Assembly (NCBI RefSeq): GCF_910596095.1
Contig: NC_056542.1
Span: forward strand, 25,188,457-25,252,456
Length of the DNA: 64,000 nt
Direction: 5' to 3'
Source of the DNA: Thunnus maccoyii
Taxonomy: Eukaryota; Chordata; Actinopteri; Scombriformes; Scombridae
Shown: positions 1 through 13,272 of the stretch, piece by piece
Layout of the letters: each line of letters starts with the position of its first letter
How positions within the stretch are numbered: the first letter of the stretch is position 1
Notes under the pieces: generated by a model
Database searches by the model: none
Told to the model about the DNA's origin: nothing
The model's input: only the letters and a program-made list of their open reading frames with translations
Made by a program: the position numbers and the translations under genes

Positions 1-1731
1 AGAGCTGAGGTTTAACTTTTCTGTACATATATTAGAAATGCATATGGAGCCAGGATGTGTGACACTTTTTTCCTACTCTCAAAGCTTCTATACAAACACA
101 CAAACATTTTATATTCGTATTTCCTTTGCTCAGCTATGAGGCCAGCTGAAAGCTAAGAAGTTGTGATGGTTTTATTTGTTAACTAGGATAAATTATGATG
201 GACATTCTTTTCATTGCAACATAAGATTAACTGAGTGGCACTTTAGGACATGGACGAAATGTCTGAAAAAGTGATAATAAGTAGACATGAAAAAATGTCT
301 AATATAGGTTTTTGTAGCACTGCTCATCACTTGTTGCAGTTTCTGTTGCTGTAAATAAAAAAGTACATGAATAATAGCAAATAATTATCTTACAATATAC
401 AGTAGTGTTTATCACAATTCAGTTATTTTTCAACAAAGTGTTAAAGGATAGATTCACAATTTTTCAAGTCTGTCTTAAAACAACAGTCAGGTGTCCATGT
501 GAACACTGAAAGAGGTTTTCCTCACTGTAATCATTCCTCTTGTTCATACTGACCATTAAAAGATCCTCTTCAAATGCACTTTCAATGTAAGTGATGGGGG
601 CCAAAATCCACAGTGTGTCTACACAGTCATTTAAAAGTTGATCTGAGCTTATATGAGGCTTCAGCAGTCTGAGTTAGTCATATTAAGTTGATATCTGCCA
701 CATTTACAGTCTCTTTAGCATCAAATTCCCTCTTTGTGTTTCCTCAGACAGTGTTTTTGAACTGTGGTGGAAGTATAGTAACGAGAAGAGTTTACCTGAA
801 GCTTCATATCAGCTTCAGGTAAACTTTTAAATATATTTTTGCACAGAAGGAGGAATGTGGATTTTGTCCACCATCACTTATAATTAAAGCACATTATGAA
901 GGGATCTTCTAATAGTCTGTTTGAGCAGGAGGAATAATTATGGGAAGAAAAACCTATTTTAATGTTGATTTGGGTACCTGACTGTTGTTTTAAGACAGAC
1001 TTGAAAAAATGTGTACCTGTACTTTAAAAATCTGGTCACTGCAGCAGCAAATTAAATAAAAGAACAAAAAAGATTTAATGTAGAGCTTTACCATGATGTT
1101 CTACTGCACTGGATCATGATAAACACATGCTTATTGTGTGTTGGATTGTCAAGTGACACATTTAGATCCCAATTCTCAATCTCATTATTCAAGAAACCCC
1201 AACTGGACTGATGAGCTCCTGACAAACTACTCCTGCTGTTCTAGGCATAATTTAGGATTATTAGGATTAGGATTTGATCCAGGACTGACTCTCCAGAAGT
1301 CCCCCGCTTTTCCAAACACTTGTAGGGTTGTGCATAAAACCCGCTGGGCCCTTGTTTACAGTCTGCCCAAGGTGCTTTCCATGTTCACTATGAGTCTAGT
1401 GTTAGCATCTGGCAGGCAGCCAGACATCTGTGCTGTGTGGTGCTGCAGGGAGAAGCTGTGGTGCTTTGGTTTATGGCTGAGTGGTTACAAGAGGAAGAAG
1501 ATGACTAAATGACACTAATGACAATAATAATGATGCAGCAGGTTTTAGAAAAGCAGCGAACACAAGACTTTTTCATTTTAGGTAAACAAATCTCAGGTTT
1601 ATATTTGAACTTTTTTTTTTTTTAGCTTTTAACTCAGTGAGGCTATAAATAATATAAAAATAACAGCAAAAACAGAAAGAGGGGGCAATGTAGACAGGCA
1701 GGCGGTGAGACAGGAAGACGGACAGACTCAC
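1..1731. other. Left-edge stretch, probably inside a fam83a intron
   Basis: No exon was recognised here on either strand. The next expected part of FAM83A, the second half of its PLD-like domain, should lie on the minus strand at or beyond this region, and I could not find its signature. I therefore read this stretch as part of a fam83a intron running off the window. A plus-strand open frame at 1138-1512 has no recognisable domain and is probably chance. Confidence 0.5.
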
Positions 1732-2837
1732 TGGGAAGTTTTTGCTGTTGAGTTTGAGCTCTTGCCACATGCTGACAAACAGGTTCAGGTTGAGATGATC
1801 CAGCAGCAGATGAATGGACACATTCCTTCTGCTGGCCTCCAGAAGATCACACAGCAGCTCCACGTCACTGAAGCTGTCCATCACTATGACCAGGGCCTAC
1901 ACAAACACACACACACACACACACACTCTTGCTCGGTGACAGATCACTAAAGGCATCAATCACCTGCACAGACAGATATCACTCACTGTGTATCTGACCT
2001 TTCAGCACAAAAGATCAAATATTGACATTTTTCAAATTCCCTCACATGTACAGCATGTCATGGTGTTTTTTTTTTTCATGTAATGACACCTCAGCGTACC
2101 GTTCTGGCCTTTCTGATGAACTCCCTCACCACGTCTTTCATGCCGGCTGCCTTGCTGTCAGACTGGAAATAAACCTTGATGCTGGGCTTGTCCAGGACAG
2201 GATCACTCCACCTCACATCTGGAGAGAGTAGAAATATTTGTTGAAATTCTGATTTGCCAAGAAAAAGAGTCTATATTTCACTAGTATCAGAGTAGTATTA
2301 TTTTTCTGAGAAACCTTTCAGTCTGGTCAGGTCCAAGGCAGCCACAGTAGTATCACTGTCTGTGGACACTGCAGGGCATTGTGTGGGCGACTGGGAGTCA
2401 GCACATGAGCTCTCCAACTCTGTGTCATTATCAGCAGATGCACCAGGATCAACTGTGTAAAGCAACAATAAAAAAACACTTTAACATGCTGCAAATAGCA
2501 GGATAAAAATGAGAGTTATGTATAAAAATGCAAAAACAAACATACCTGTGTCAGCATCCCTCACATTTTCCTTGACGTAATTCTTCTCCACATCTGACAG
2601 AAAGTCCACTTCTCCCTCTGTGTTTAACATCTCATGGTATCCCTCTAAGCCCTGGTTGAGCAGGCAGTCCACTGCCAGCCGAGCGCTCTCGTTGTGGCTC
2701 AGGTCCAACGTGGGTCTGCTGGCTATAAACTCATTGTAAGAGGAGGAAGAGATGCGGAGGTCTTGCACCCGTTGCCTCACCTTCCCTACAGGTTTTGACC
2801 TCCTGTGCCACAGCACAGAAAGAAAGCTGGCATCCAT
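1732..2837 (-). CDS. fam83a: FAM83A-like protein, 5' part (partial at window edge)
   Basis: Four minus-strand coding exons join in phase: 2546-2837, 2315-2452, 2100-2218 and 1732-1896 (714 nt, 238 codons). All boundaries are GT-AG. The ATG at 2837 has a strong context (G at -3, G at +4); the in-frame TTG upstream is not needed. Residues of about 45-90 (DLSHNESARLA, EGEVDFLSDVEKNY) match the FAM83 N-terminal DUF1669 region, closest to FAM83A. The third exon (IKVYFQSD) and fourth exon (ALVIVMDSFSDVELLCDLLE, then LLLDHLNLNLF) form the start of the PLD-like fold. FAM83 proteins are signalling adaptors whose DUF1669 binds casein kinase 1 isoforms; FAM83A is linked to EGFR/RAF signalling in mammals. 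The position directly downstream of tbc1d31 on the same strand matches human synteny. The second exon is acidic and Ser/Thr rich and poorly conserved. The remaining exons lie beyond the left edge. Confidence 0.85.
1904..1926. repeat. (CA)n microsatellite
   Basis: Short CA repeat directly beyond the acceptor of fam83a exon 4. On the sense (minus) strand it is a GT tract that takes the place of the usual polypyrimidine tract. Confidence 0.8.
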
Positions 2838-4265
2838 GGCAGGTGGATTCAAAATTCAAGTCCTGTTTTCTGCAGTTCAGTTAGGGGAAAATATTAAATG
2901 CCAAAATCTTGAGTCCTGCACACCCATATCTTATCAGGGAATTAGTTAAACCACAAACCGGCTGATGATACAGCTGTGCCTGCTCCTCAAAGCCTGAATG
3001 GAATAATTCTCTGAGGCAGAACTGCAGGTTAAAACACACAGTAGTAAAGAGAGTAAAGGGAAAATGGGACCCGCCCAAGCTTAAGGCAAGATAATTACTT
3101 AAAACATGATGAGAGGTGACAGGAAAGAACTGAGAGCAAAATTCCTACTATGTTTTACACAATGACCTCCAGGATTTTAAGTTAGAGAATACACAGAAAA
3201 TATTGTCTATGTATAAAGATAATATGCATTTGAGGCTAGATGTTAGCAGGTGAGAGGTGTGTTGTGGCAACTAATAAAGTGAATAGCAGAATGTGTGAAG
3301 GAGGTTATTCAGTAAAAACCAGCCTCAACACACGGTTCGACGTTTCTCTGAGGCACTAAGTTTGTGTTTTTGCTTGTTAATCAATTAGGTCAGCGAAGAC
3401 AGAACAAAATAAGCTCTCCAAGGATCTAAGACAGGCTGATTCAGATAAATGATGGGTGGAGGGATAGAAATGAATGAGTGACAGGAATGGGGATGGCTGT
3501 CATTTCAGCTTATGTCAAACAACACCTGGATGCTTACAGGACCAGAAACAAGGACAGACAGTTACAGGCACACCCATGCAGACACAAGTCCTGATCAGTT
3601 CTTATAGTGAACTTCTGGACTTCAGTTGTCCAACCTGATCTATCTGTCTGTCTCTTTCCCACATACATATTAGTTAAGCTGTCTTTACACAAGCAGAAAC
3701 AGACCATGAGCTCCCTAAAACAAACTCCCCAAAACATGATTCATCTGATCTAACTCGCCTGCAGTGATGGCTCCTTAGGAACCCAAGTTACATGTGGTCT
3801 ACTTTGTGATACACTAGCTATTTGATGTATTCTGTATATATGGAATGACAGCAGGAGTGTAAATTAATATTTTCATACATACTGAACTGTGATAAATGGA
3901 TATTTCAAAAAGCACAATGAGACAGCAGTTTTAAAATCAGGATTTTTTAAAAACATTTTTATCCAAAACAGGTTTTAAATAAGCGAGGTCATACAAAATT
4001 CATTACATTAAAAATTCAAAATGGAGCACTAGTGCAGGTATTGAATAAACATACTAACACTGTGTCATTGTCCATATAAATTCCAATGAAAACCATGAAC
4101 CGATGTTTTCAAGAGATAGTGGTTGATGACGTACAGTTGACTTGTTTGAAAGTAATAAAGTAATAGCTGCTAGCTAGTGCGCTCTTCAGTCTGAGTCATC
4201 CTTCCTGTTGTTCTAGTATAGTCGAGACAAGAATATGTTGACTGACGCTGTGAAGCACTTTGTGG
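2838..4265. other. fam83a upstream region and tbc1d31 3' flank
   Basis: This interval separates the tbc1d31 stop codon from the fam83a start codon; both genes are on the minus strand. It should hold the tbc1d31 3' UTR and the fam83a promoter and 5' UTR. I did not see a clear minus-strand AATAAA close to the tbc1d31 stop and could not place either transcript end. Open frames here lack recognisable domains. Confidence 0.5.
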
Positions 4266-7200
4266 TCACTGGGAGACAGAGGACAGCGTGTGGACAGACT
4301 GTGAGGAGGCAGAGCTGCTCTCTCTGGCTCTGGCTGCCAGCCTCTGTCTCAGTTCTCGGACTTCCTTCAGCAGTTCTCTCTCGCTGCTGTCCAGCTGGGC
4401 CCGTCCTCGGTCCAGAGAGACTGACAGGAGACAAAGCAAGAAGGACAAGGACAGGAACATTATTAATACAAAAACCCAGGAAAATGATCCTCATGCTATA
4501 AATGAAAAAAAATTTTTTATTTCACTTTATAGAAAGAGTGGAAGAATCTTCTACATTCACTTTTTGGTCTCTGCAATTGAACAATCTTGCTGTGTGGAAA
4601 TCAGGACAGCACTCTGATCACTATCTTTCCACACTGCCACTAATGACATACTAAATCTGAATGACTTGCATTTATTTGGTAAACAAATACTCCAAACCAG
4701 CATGATTGCAACAGCCAGAAACCAAACAGAAGCTGTCTTAAATGGGGAATAAATGAGGAGAAAAATACATTTTTAAGCCAGTGGTATGCAGACTTTAGTT
4801 TTCATCAGGGAAACATATTTTCAGTAACTTACAGTTGGTGGAGGTGCTCTCTGAAGGTGAACTGCTGTTCAGACACACCATGTTGGTGGCAGCGTTGGAT
4901 CTGACTGCTGGACCGGCAGCAGTGCTACCAACATGAACACCAGTGGTGGAACTTTGTCTATGAGGAAGTCCTCTAGTTGAACACGGTGACCTTATCCTCA
5001 TCTGTTTCTGGCCATCTGACACAAAGCAAACACTTTTTTTTTACACTATTCCCATGTCTGAATAACAGGCAGATCAGCTCACAAGCCACAAACAAAACTG
5101 GTGTATGTGTGTGTATGTGTGCGTAGTGATACCTGTGTGTGCTGAACACCTGGGCTGTCGCTGCTCCTGTAACCGGGCCCTGGTACTCATCACTTCATCC
5201 CACTGCAGCACAAAACCACACACAGGTCAGACACGTGGTTTCTTAATGAATAACATAAATAGAAATTGTTTTTTTTATTCTTAAGATCTATTTTGTGAAA
5301 CTGATGGTAAATGTAATAGAAAAACCCATAAATCATGTTATAGTACTTTTACATGTAATAGTGAAGCCAACACATCCTGTAAATTGATCTGTTGGCAAAC
5401 ACACTTATGTTGTTCTCACCTTCCTTCCAGCCACATCTCTCATGGTGTCAGCCAGTCTCTCCTCCTCTGCCAGGGTTTGCCTGTGAAGCTCTGCCAGTCT
5501 CTCTCTTTTCCTCTCCTGCTCGGCGTCGACCTGCTGCAGGCGCTCCGCCACCTCTCTCTGCCAGTCCGACTCCAAGCCCAGCTGGCACGCCCCCGCCAGG
5601 GACTCCTCGAGGGCCTGTTTGAGTGTGTCGGGAGAAAGTGTGGCTTTGATAGTTTCTTGTAAATATAAGAAAAGTGCATCGAGATCAAGTTGCTAACATA
5701 TGCCAAAATTATAACATTGGCTCTTTTCTCAGAGTGCTGTTGGTTATGTTCGCTCTGTGTGTATCGCTGACCTGCATGTTTGTCTCTGCGCTGTGTAGCA
5801 GCTCTGTGTAGCCCTCCTCCTCTCTTTCTGCCTTCCTCATCCTCAGCTCCACTTCTTCCTCAACCTCTCGTCCCATGCGCTCCTGCTCCTTCAACAGGGT
5901 CTGAAGGAAACAAGGTCAAAGAAAAAACAATTAGAAGAATAAATATCACCGCAATTGAGAAGTAGACAGTGATGTTATAAAAAGGTGGAAATTCACTGTT
6001 AACAGTAAGAAATGATATGAACATCAATGAAATTACACATGTAAATAGAAGAAGGTGATATTATCAGCAGACAGACATTTACTTTACACAGAATATGAAT
6101 GTTTTTCATTGGTTATGACAAAAAGTCAAGTCTCAGTTTTAAAAGTAAGCATTTAAATCTATTTAATGTCCAGTAAGAAAACAGTGGTAACCTTTAAAGC
6201 TTCCAGATCTTTCAATGGCAAAATGTTTTCTCTGTTGATGAACGTCATCAGTGGAGAACGAAGTCACAAAAAGAGAGGAACAAAAAGTAGAAGCTGCAAG
6301 AGAGGAACGGAGGTTAAATACGAAATGTTTGTCACCTGTTCAAGTCGCCTCCTCTGAACCTCTAGCTCCATCTGTCTGACTTCCAGATCCTGGACCGCTG
6401 CGGCCGTTTCTCGCTCACGGAGATCCATCTGCAGCAGAACATGAAGGTTATCATCGGGTAAGTAGTCAGACATGAAGGTTATTACACCCAAGAAAAAAAC
6501 ATACCAAAGATTTTTTAGTAGGGAAGCACATAAAACACCAGTGTTCACCTGCCTCAATCAGGATCACAGTCCTGTTCTCTAACATGATCAACCTCATATA
6601 GTAACCTAATAATATTACCATTGATTAATTATGACACAAACACACAGTTAAATATTTTAAACACTCAGAACAGTTATGACTGAACTCAATTAGACAAGTC
6701 AAATTAATATCTTCCAAAGTTACTGTTTTTTTAGGATCAAATTTCCTCTTTTTGTTACTATCCCTCCTTTGCAGCTCAACAAGAAATAATGTCTGGGAGG
6801 AACTGTGTACTACAAAGACTAACAGTGGAAGATATCCACATCATTTGACTAACTTTTTGCATGGAGCCAGAACTGGATTTTGTCCCTCAATGCATTGGTT
6901 GTATGTAGAGCTATATACATAAATAAAAGAACAAGCTGTACTGTGTCATATATGACCAGTGAGGAATGCTGTCGTTACCTTTCTACCGATTTCCTGGTCT
7001 AGTCTTTGTATCTGCGAGGCTCTCACATCCTGCTGCTGTTTGAGGAAACGTCTTCTAGTTGCATCTAGCAGCTGTAACTCCTTCACCTTCAGCTCCCTCT
7101 TCATGGCTGCCAGCCTGCAGAGGACAGAGCGGTGTCGGTAACTAATTCTGATAAATCCCATCATTCTTTTTTATCACTTACAACTTAACTGTGGAAGTGT

Positions 7201-10200
7201 GTGTGTGTTGTGCTTTTACTTTTTCCTCTGTTCTGTTAGTTTTTCCTCTTCTTGTGCCAGGATGTTTCTGCGCTGCTCCTCTGCCTTTTGCAGAAGATCC
7301 TGCATTCAAATCAAAGTAGTAAAGGAGGGAAGTATTCAAAGACTGTGTTTCACATATGGGTGATCTCTGAAAAATCATTTCTACCTGTTGTGTATAATAG
7401 GCGTCCTCTTCAGCTTGGCGACGCACAAAATCTGCACGCAGCGCTGATACCTCCTGCCTGATGAGACGATGCATGCGCACACTTTAATCTGTTGCATCTT
7501 TTGTCCCTGCTCACTTTTAGTTGTACTATCTGACATGAATTTTAGCTGAATGAAATTTGTTTCTGCTATTGTAACCATCAATACGTTATCTGCAATCTCA
7601 CCTCTCGCGGAGGTACTCCATCTCCTGCAGCCGTATCTTCTCCCTCTCCCGGCTCTGATATTCCACTATGAATTCTGGGTAGTGGTTGAACACAGGGTAC
7701 TGGCCCTTGGTCAACGGTGTGAAGTCAGAGAGCATAGTCCGGGGATGGATGTCAGCCGGCGTGCTGCTCATCAGTCGGTAGGCCTCTTTTATCATGGCTC
7801 CCACGTCCAAGTTGTTACGATGGTGAAAAAAATACTGAGGAGGGGAAACAGGAGAGAAGAGAGAGGATTTTATGAAGGTGAGGAGACGGAAATGTTTTTT
7901 GGCTGACTTTGTTTAGTTTTACAGGTAAGGAACGATGAGGAGAGTTACCTCAAAATCCTGTTTCTGGGCGCAGAGAAGCAGAGGTTCACGGCAGCAGGTG
8001 ACGTAGGCCACGCAGGCCATGAGCAGGAATGACGGATGGTTGGAGAAGACGTTGTCAAAGAGTCTGAGCCACTCATCACGAGTTAAAACCTCTGAGAATA
8101 AGGTCTCCAGCAGGGGCCACACGTAGACCTGTTCCAGACAGAGATGCATAAAATGTGTAAACTTAAAAACAGTGCAAACATGCAGTCACCAAGATGTGAA
8201 ACTGTGAGCCTGCAGTTCCAGGAGGACTCGTCTGACCACTCGTCCCTCCTACACCTCCAGGGTGTGTGGAGCTGCTGTTACCTGTGAGGTGATGCCGCAG
8301 TCCATCAGGTGCTGCAGCAGCTCCTTGTCATGGTGAGCCAGAACGTTCTCTGCCATGCTCAGGATGTTCAGAGGAGGGTTGGGGAAGTACTCAAACCAAT
8401 GCTGACACCAGTTCACTGTAACACAACAGATCTAGGTCAACAAAACTACTGCTAGAATCTTTATTAAACTGACAATACACTGACATTACCACACTGATTT
8501 AAATCAACAAGTACCTATAACAGTGGCCACCACCTCGTAGCAGAGCATCGGATTGTTCTGGAAGAGCTTGACGAAAGGGAAGGCTACCAGTGGAAGGTAC
8601 TCCACCTCTCCAAAGATGGATGCCCAGTGAGCTAACGCAGACAAAACCCTGTGGAGGAGAATAGAGCACTAAATCACTAATGTGTTGAAATTTTTGTGGT
8701 TAGAACCTCAAAATGTTGTACTGAAACTGTGAAGTGGTGTGGTGTGCAAGTACCTCTGCAGCCCCCTCTGTAGCTTGTGACTTTTGATGGGGTACTTATC
8801 ATGCAGAGTGAGGTAGGCTGAATGCAGGCCTTTATCTGTCAGACTGCTGTATGCTGCATGGTTCTCTGGGAGACACAACAAGGACCGCCACACAAACATC
8901 CTGCAATACACACACACACACACACATTCAAATGTATCATGTAAATCTTTAAAATGCAGAGATAACAATTCGTTTTAAAAATAAATTTGCATACACTTAT
9001 AGTCATGAGATAAATGCAGGAATCCTCCACTTGTGAAAGTAATCTTTACCTGTATTTAGCAGGATATTCTCCAAATGCTTTGAGCAGAGCCACCAGTCGC
9101 TTCTTATTCAGACCAGCAGGGAGCTCATTCTTTTGAAAGAAAGATAGAAACATCTTTATAATGTATAAATAAAACTTTACATCATTCTAAATAAAGAAAA
9201 TGAAGAAAACACTCTAGTAGAAATAAAGAAAATGTATATGAACGGTGGTGTACGTTTCTGTATGTTGCTCCTACCTCTTTATCCTCAACTGTAGACCCAG
9301 CAGGGGGTCTCAGTATCTTCACTTGAGTCCGGCAGCCTGAACTTTTGGCTGGTCTCTGAACACCCTCTGACTTGACCTTGACCTTAAGGTTTGACAGTTG
9401 ATCAGCTTCAGCGTCTGAGACTACTGCCACCTGGGAGGGAGGAGGCTGAGGAGGAGAGTTAGCTACATGTTAGCATAATATCCACCATATCTTACATGCA
9501 GACACATACAGAACACGCTTAACAGTGCATCATTGTAGCAACTGTTACCTTGTTTAATTCCTGTGTGAGACTCTGAACGCTGTACACATTGATGCTGCCG
9601 TTATCCATGATGGCCACGACATGTCGGCCGTTGGGGCTGACTGACACTGCGGTGATGGCGTCGTCGTGGGAACCAATGTGGAAGAGCAGCTTGCAGGTGT
9701 GAATGTTGATGAAACGCATCACGCCATCCTGGCTCAATACACCAAGTGTCTACAAAGACAAAAAAACCATAAAACAAATGAGATTCTGTAACAAGAGAAC
9801 AGAGGAGATAAGAGGGGAAAACAGAGGTAAACTGATCCTGCTGTGTGTGTACCTGGCTGGCTCCTCCGTCAAAGCTGTCGGGCAGGAATTCTAACTGTCT
9901 GACGGTTCGAACCTGCGTGGGCATCTGAATCACCCTGACTAGCTGCTTGTTATCCAGACACCACAGGTGCAGCAGGTTGGAGCGCCCACCAGCAGCAAGG
10001 CTCTTTCCATCGCTGTCAACGTAAGCCAGTTATATTAGTGTTTTGGTAAAGCCTTAAATACAGTCATGAAGAAATACAATAAAGAGCTACACAGTCACTG
10101 GTTGGGATGTAAGAGACCCACCGTGTAACAGCAAAAGCCTTGTAGGAGATTTTGGGTCCACAATCAGGGACAGGCAGCTGGTATTTGCAGAACAGTGTGT

Positions 10201-12901
10201 CACTCTCCCAAGCAAAGATGGAGTCATCGCTGAAACAGCTGAGGATGGTGTTACTGAGAGGCAGGAAAAACACCTGCAATGCAGCAACAGAGTGCCATGA
10301 GCACATGACCATGAACACAAAGTACAAAGCCAAAATCAGTGCATACCTTAAGTTTAATAGACAAAAATCCTTAGCTGATGAAAAAACATTTACACAAACT
10401 GTATGAAACTTCACAGTACATTACTTTTTTTCTTTAATGAAACTGGCAGTTTCCTTAAGCAGCATGTTTACATCTCTACCTTCTGTATGCCGACAGACTG
10501 TCTGATGTTGAGCTTCCTCTTCCTCTGGAAGGTGTCCAGGTCCCAGAGCTGAGCTGTGTCTGAGGACGTGGTGATGGCGTAGCGGCCTGAGCTGTGGACA
10601 GAGATCGACGAAACTGTTCCCTCGTGACCGCGCATCCAACTGACCAGCTGCTTTGTGTCTAAGCAAGTAATGAGAAGGCAAAATAGCAGAGAACAAGTTA
10701 ACGTAGTGGTGAGTGATAGACAGAAGTGAATGACACACTCTTTCTTGGCTATACAACAAACTGACCAGCTGTTTCGTGTCTGAAAGATAAGAAAGATAAT
10801 ACTGACTGTAGTTTGTTGTTAAAATGGAGAATATGTTAGGAGTATAATTTTATCTAAACAAGAGAGCATCAGAGAACAAAAGAAAAATAAAATACATAAA
10901 AATAGCTATTTTTATTCAAAATTAACTTGTGTAAAAAAAAAAAGGAATTGCAATTAGAAGAAGGAGACAATGTTTTGTGTGGATGTGTCTATCTTACCTT
11001 TGTCAAAGCACTTGATGGTGTAGTCAACCAGAGCCACAAGGAACTCTGTGGTCCTGCGGAGGCTGAACGCCAGAGCGGTGCAGGCCTGTCCTGTCTTCTG
11101 CACCAGACGAAATCTGTCCCAAGAAAAAGGAAATGAAAAAAAAAAAAAAAAGACAGTAAGACTTTTTTATGATTAAACATTGTCACGTACATGGAGAGGA
11201 AAAGAAAAAGTTTGACCAAGTTAGAAGTGTGTGGATAATTTTTGTTTTATGTGCTCTAAACAGAAAACATTGAAATGACTTTAACTAGCATTAATAGGAC
11301 CTGTGGGCACAGTAATGACAGAAAGTGGACCAGAAGATTTGTGGAAATGTTCCCATGTAGCCAACTGTCATATAGTGAATCATACAAATAAAAAATAATC
11401 CAAGCATAGAGTCAATCACCTGTTTCTACTGATGTCAAAGACATAGATGTTGCCATGGTGATCGCCAGCCAGAAAGGAATCTCCTGTAGTGTCAAAGGCC
11501 ACATGGAGGAAACGCACTGTCTTGGCCTGCTGAGCAGTGCGGACCACCGTCACTAACACACTGTGAAAGACAAACAGCAAACATTAAAGGGGAAGCATAC
11601 ACTGACACTGTACTCAGATTAAAAAATGACACATGGCTGCTCTCTAGTGGTTACCACTGACCCTGAGAGAAGTGTCAATGAAACACTGTTAATAAACCAT
11701 CTGACCTCATATCCATGAAGAGATACACATAGGTGACAAATTAAAGGAACAAACAACATTAAGTGTCTTAGTAAGGTGTTCAACCAGAATGAACCTCCAA
11801 AACAGCTTCCTTGCACCAGTTCTCCAAGTCTCTTGAAATCTTCTGGAGGGATCGACACTATTGTGGTGTTTTGATGTTGGTAGCAGAGAGTGCTATCTTA
11901 CACGCCAGTCTTATCTCTTATAGGTGTTAAGTCGGGTTGAGAACTTGATATTTGACTGTGTAGGCTGTGGCATTAACATTCATTTTCATACTCAGTAAAC
12001 CATTTACTGACCTCCTGTGTCCTGAATGGAAGCATCTATCGGTTTTGTATTTTTTCCTTTAATTTGACACCTGTCAATTCAAATATCAAAAGTCAATATC
12101 AATTCAAATGATTTCAGGACTTTATTTGACTGGTATACCTGAGGTGCAAGAACAAAGCTGCTTGGTTATTAAAACAACCTTATTTATGATTTCATAAGGA
12201 CAAAATTACCCATCACTATTTTAGACTGAATGAAGTATGAAAAGTACTAAAAACCACAACATAATACTGTCTTGATGAAGAAATATTACAATATATTATT
12301 TCATTTTATTGAAACGTATTGACGAGTTCTAGGCCAACTGCTAGACAATTGGTTCTTAAAGTGGGTTATAATAGCGAGGAATATTGAATTGACTGTATGA
12401 GTAGCCTAATATTTTATTGATTTAGCTACGTTAGATGGTAAGATATTTTTGCTGGACAGAACTTTGATTTACTCCACCTTCCCTTCTCAGTTGTAAGTGC
12501 TGCATGTGCTAAAGGTGAAATTTAAAAAAACAAAACAAAACAAAACAATGAATACTGTGAAGTTGTGGATCCGAGTTGATCACATGACCTGTCAGTGTTT
12601 TACATGCCAAACTCAGCTGGCACTATGGATGTAGAAATAACGACAAGAGCAACAAGTGTGACTAATCTAAATCTGAATCTAAATAAATTGCAATGCAGTT
12701 TGCCACAGTGCAAGGTTATTTTAGGCCCAGAAGTATATCATAGAGACATTTTACAACACCTCCCTGCAGCATCAGGTGCATACAACAAACTAATCAAGCA
12801 GCATATACAGATGAGCTCAAACCAAGCTACCTTTTCCCCGGTGCTGGTTTTCGATGCCAGACTTTCCCTTCCTCTTTGTTCCCGATGTCCGTCACCTCCA
12901 T
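4266..12901 (-). CDS. tbc1d31: TBC1 domain family member 31 (WDR67)
   Basis: Twenty-three coding exons join in phase to 3213 nt (1070 aa; human about 1066): 12831-12901, 11420-11560, 10998-11113, 10480-10658, 10122-10273, 9853-10012, 9549-9749, 9275-9445, 9050-9129, 8754-8900, 8515-8648, 8282-8415, 7949-8128, 7602-7834, 7385-7457, 7220-7299, 6979-7114, 6336-6428, 5772-5900, 5420-5614, 5133-5202, 4833-5015, 4266-4420. The ATG at 12901 has a strong context (A at -3, G at +4) and encodes MEVTDIGNKEEGKVWHRKP, like the human start. Residues about 25-340 are WD40 repeats (ITTSSDTAQLWDLDTFQRKR in exon 4). A variable linker comes next (exon 8). The TBC region is about 420-600, and a long Glu/Arg-rich coiled coil runs about 690-940. 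The C-terminus ends in a conserved LRQRLAARAR segment. The canonical TBC catalytic motifs (IxxDxxR and YxQ) are not visible, so Rab-GAP activity is doubtful. Mammalian TBC1D31 acts at centrosomes and centriolar satellites as a scaffold affecting ciliogenesis. Exons 20-22 diverge most from human. Confidence 0.97.
8911..8927. repeat. (CA)n microsatellite in tbc1d31 intron 9
   Basis: Short CA repeat just upstream (in transcript sense) of the acceptor of the exon at 8754-8900; on the sense strand it reads GT. Confidence 0.75.
10759..10781 (-). repeat. Partial duplication of tbc1d31 exon 4 start with its acceptor
   Basis: The plus strand at 10759-10781 repeats 10638-10660 (last part AACTGACCAGCTG) with two mismatches in 23 bases. 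On the minus strand both copies have an AG acceptor followed by ACAC(G/A)AA(A/G)CAGCTGGTCAGTT, the beginning of exon 4 (DTKQLVS). The upstream copy has the better polypyrimidine tract. Only about 22 bases of exon sequence are duplicated, and after that the copies diverge. Confidence 0.8.
11732..12071. mobile_element. MITE with ~17 bp terminal inverted repeats in tbc1d31 intron 1
   Basis: The left end GGTGACAAATTAAAGGA and the right end TCCTTTAATTTGACACC are inverted copies with one mismatch, bounding about 340 bp. The interior resembles a repeat I recognise from several fish genomes, but I cannot name the family. It contains no coding sequence and lies in intron 1, between coding exons 1 and 2. 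Confidence 0.75.
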
Positions 12902-13272
12902 TTTAGAGACGTTTGTGGAAACTCGGATTATAAAATTTAAAAGGTGATTCACCTTAACCAATGTAATGTTTCTGCCCCAGTTTGGAGCAACGTGGCTAGT
13001 TAAAGTGCTAGCCGGCTAATCTCTTTACTGGCGGAGCGAACAGCGCGAAATTTGAAAAGGAAAAAACGCAACATTTAGTCTATTTAGCTTAATGTACAAA
13101 CACATATCCTGTAAAGAGTATCGATAAAAGCTCAGCAACGTTTACTGTTCATCACAGAAGTTCAGCAGTCCCATAAAAGTTTCACATTATACTATCAATT
13201 TTCTTCAACTTCAGTGTTTTCAAGACGGTTATTTTGACGCCCAAAGTCGACGTAAGAGGTAAACAGAGAGGT

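Noticed and set aside
12595..12906. Plus-strand 103-aa open frame
   Set aside because: It is antisense to tbc1d31 exon 1 and its flanking sequence; no domain or splice partner.
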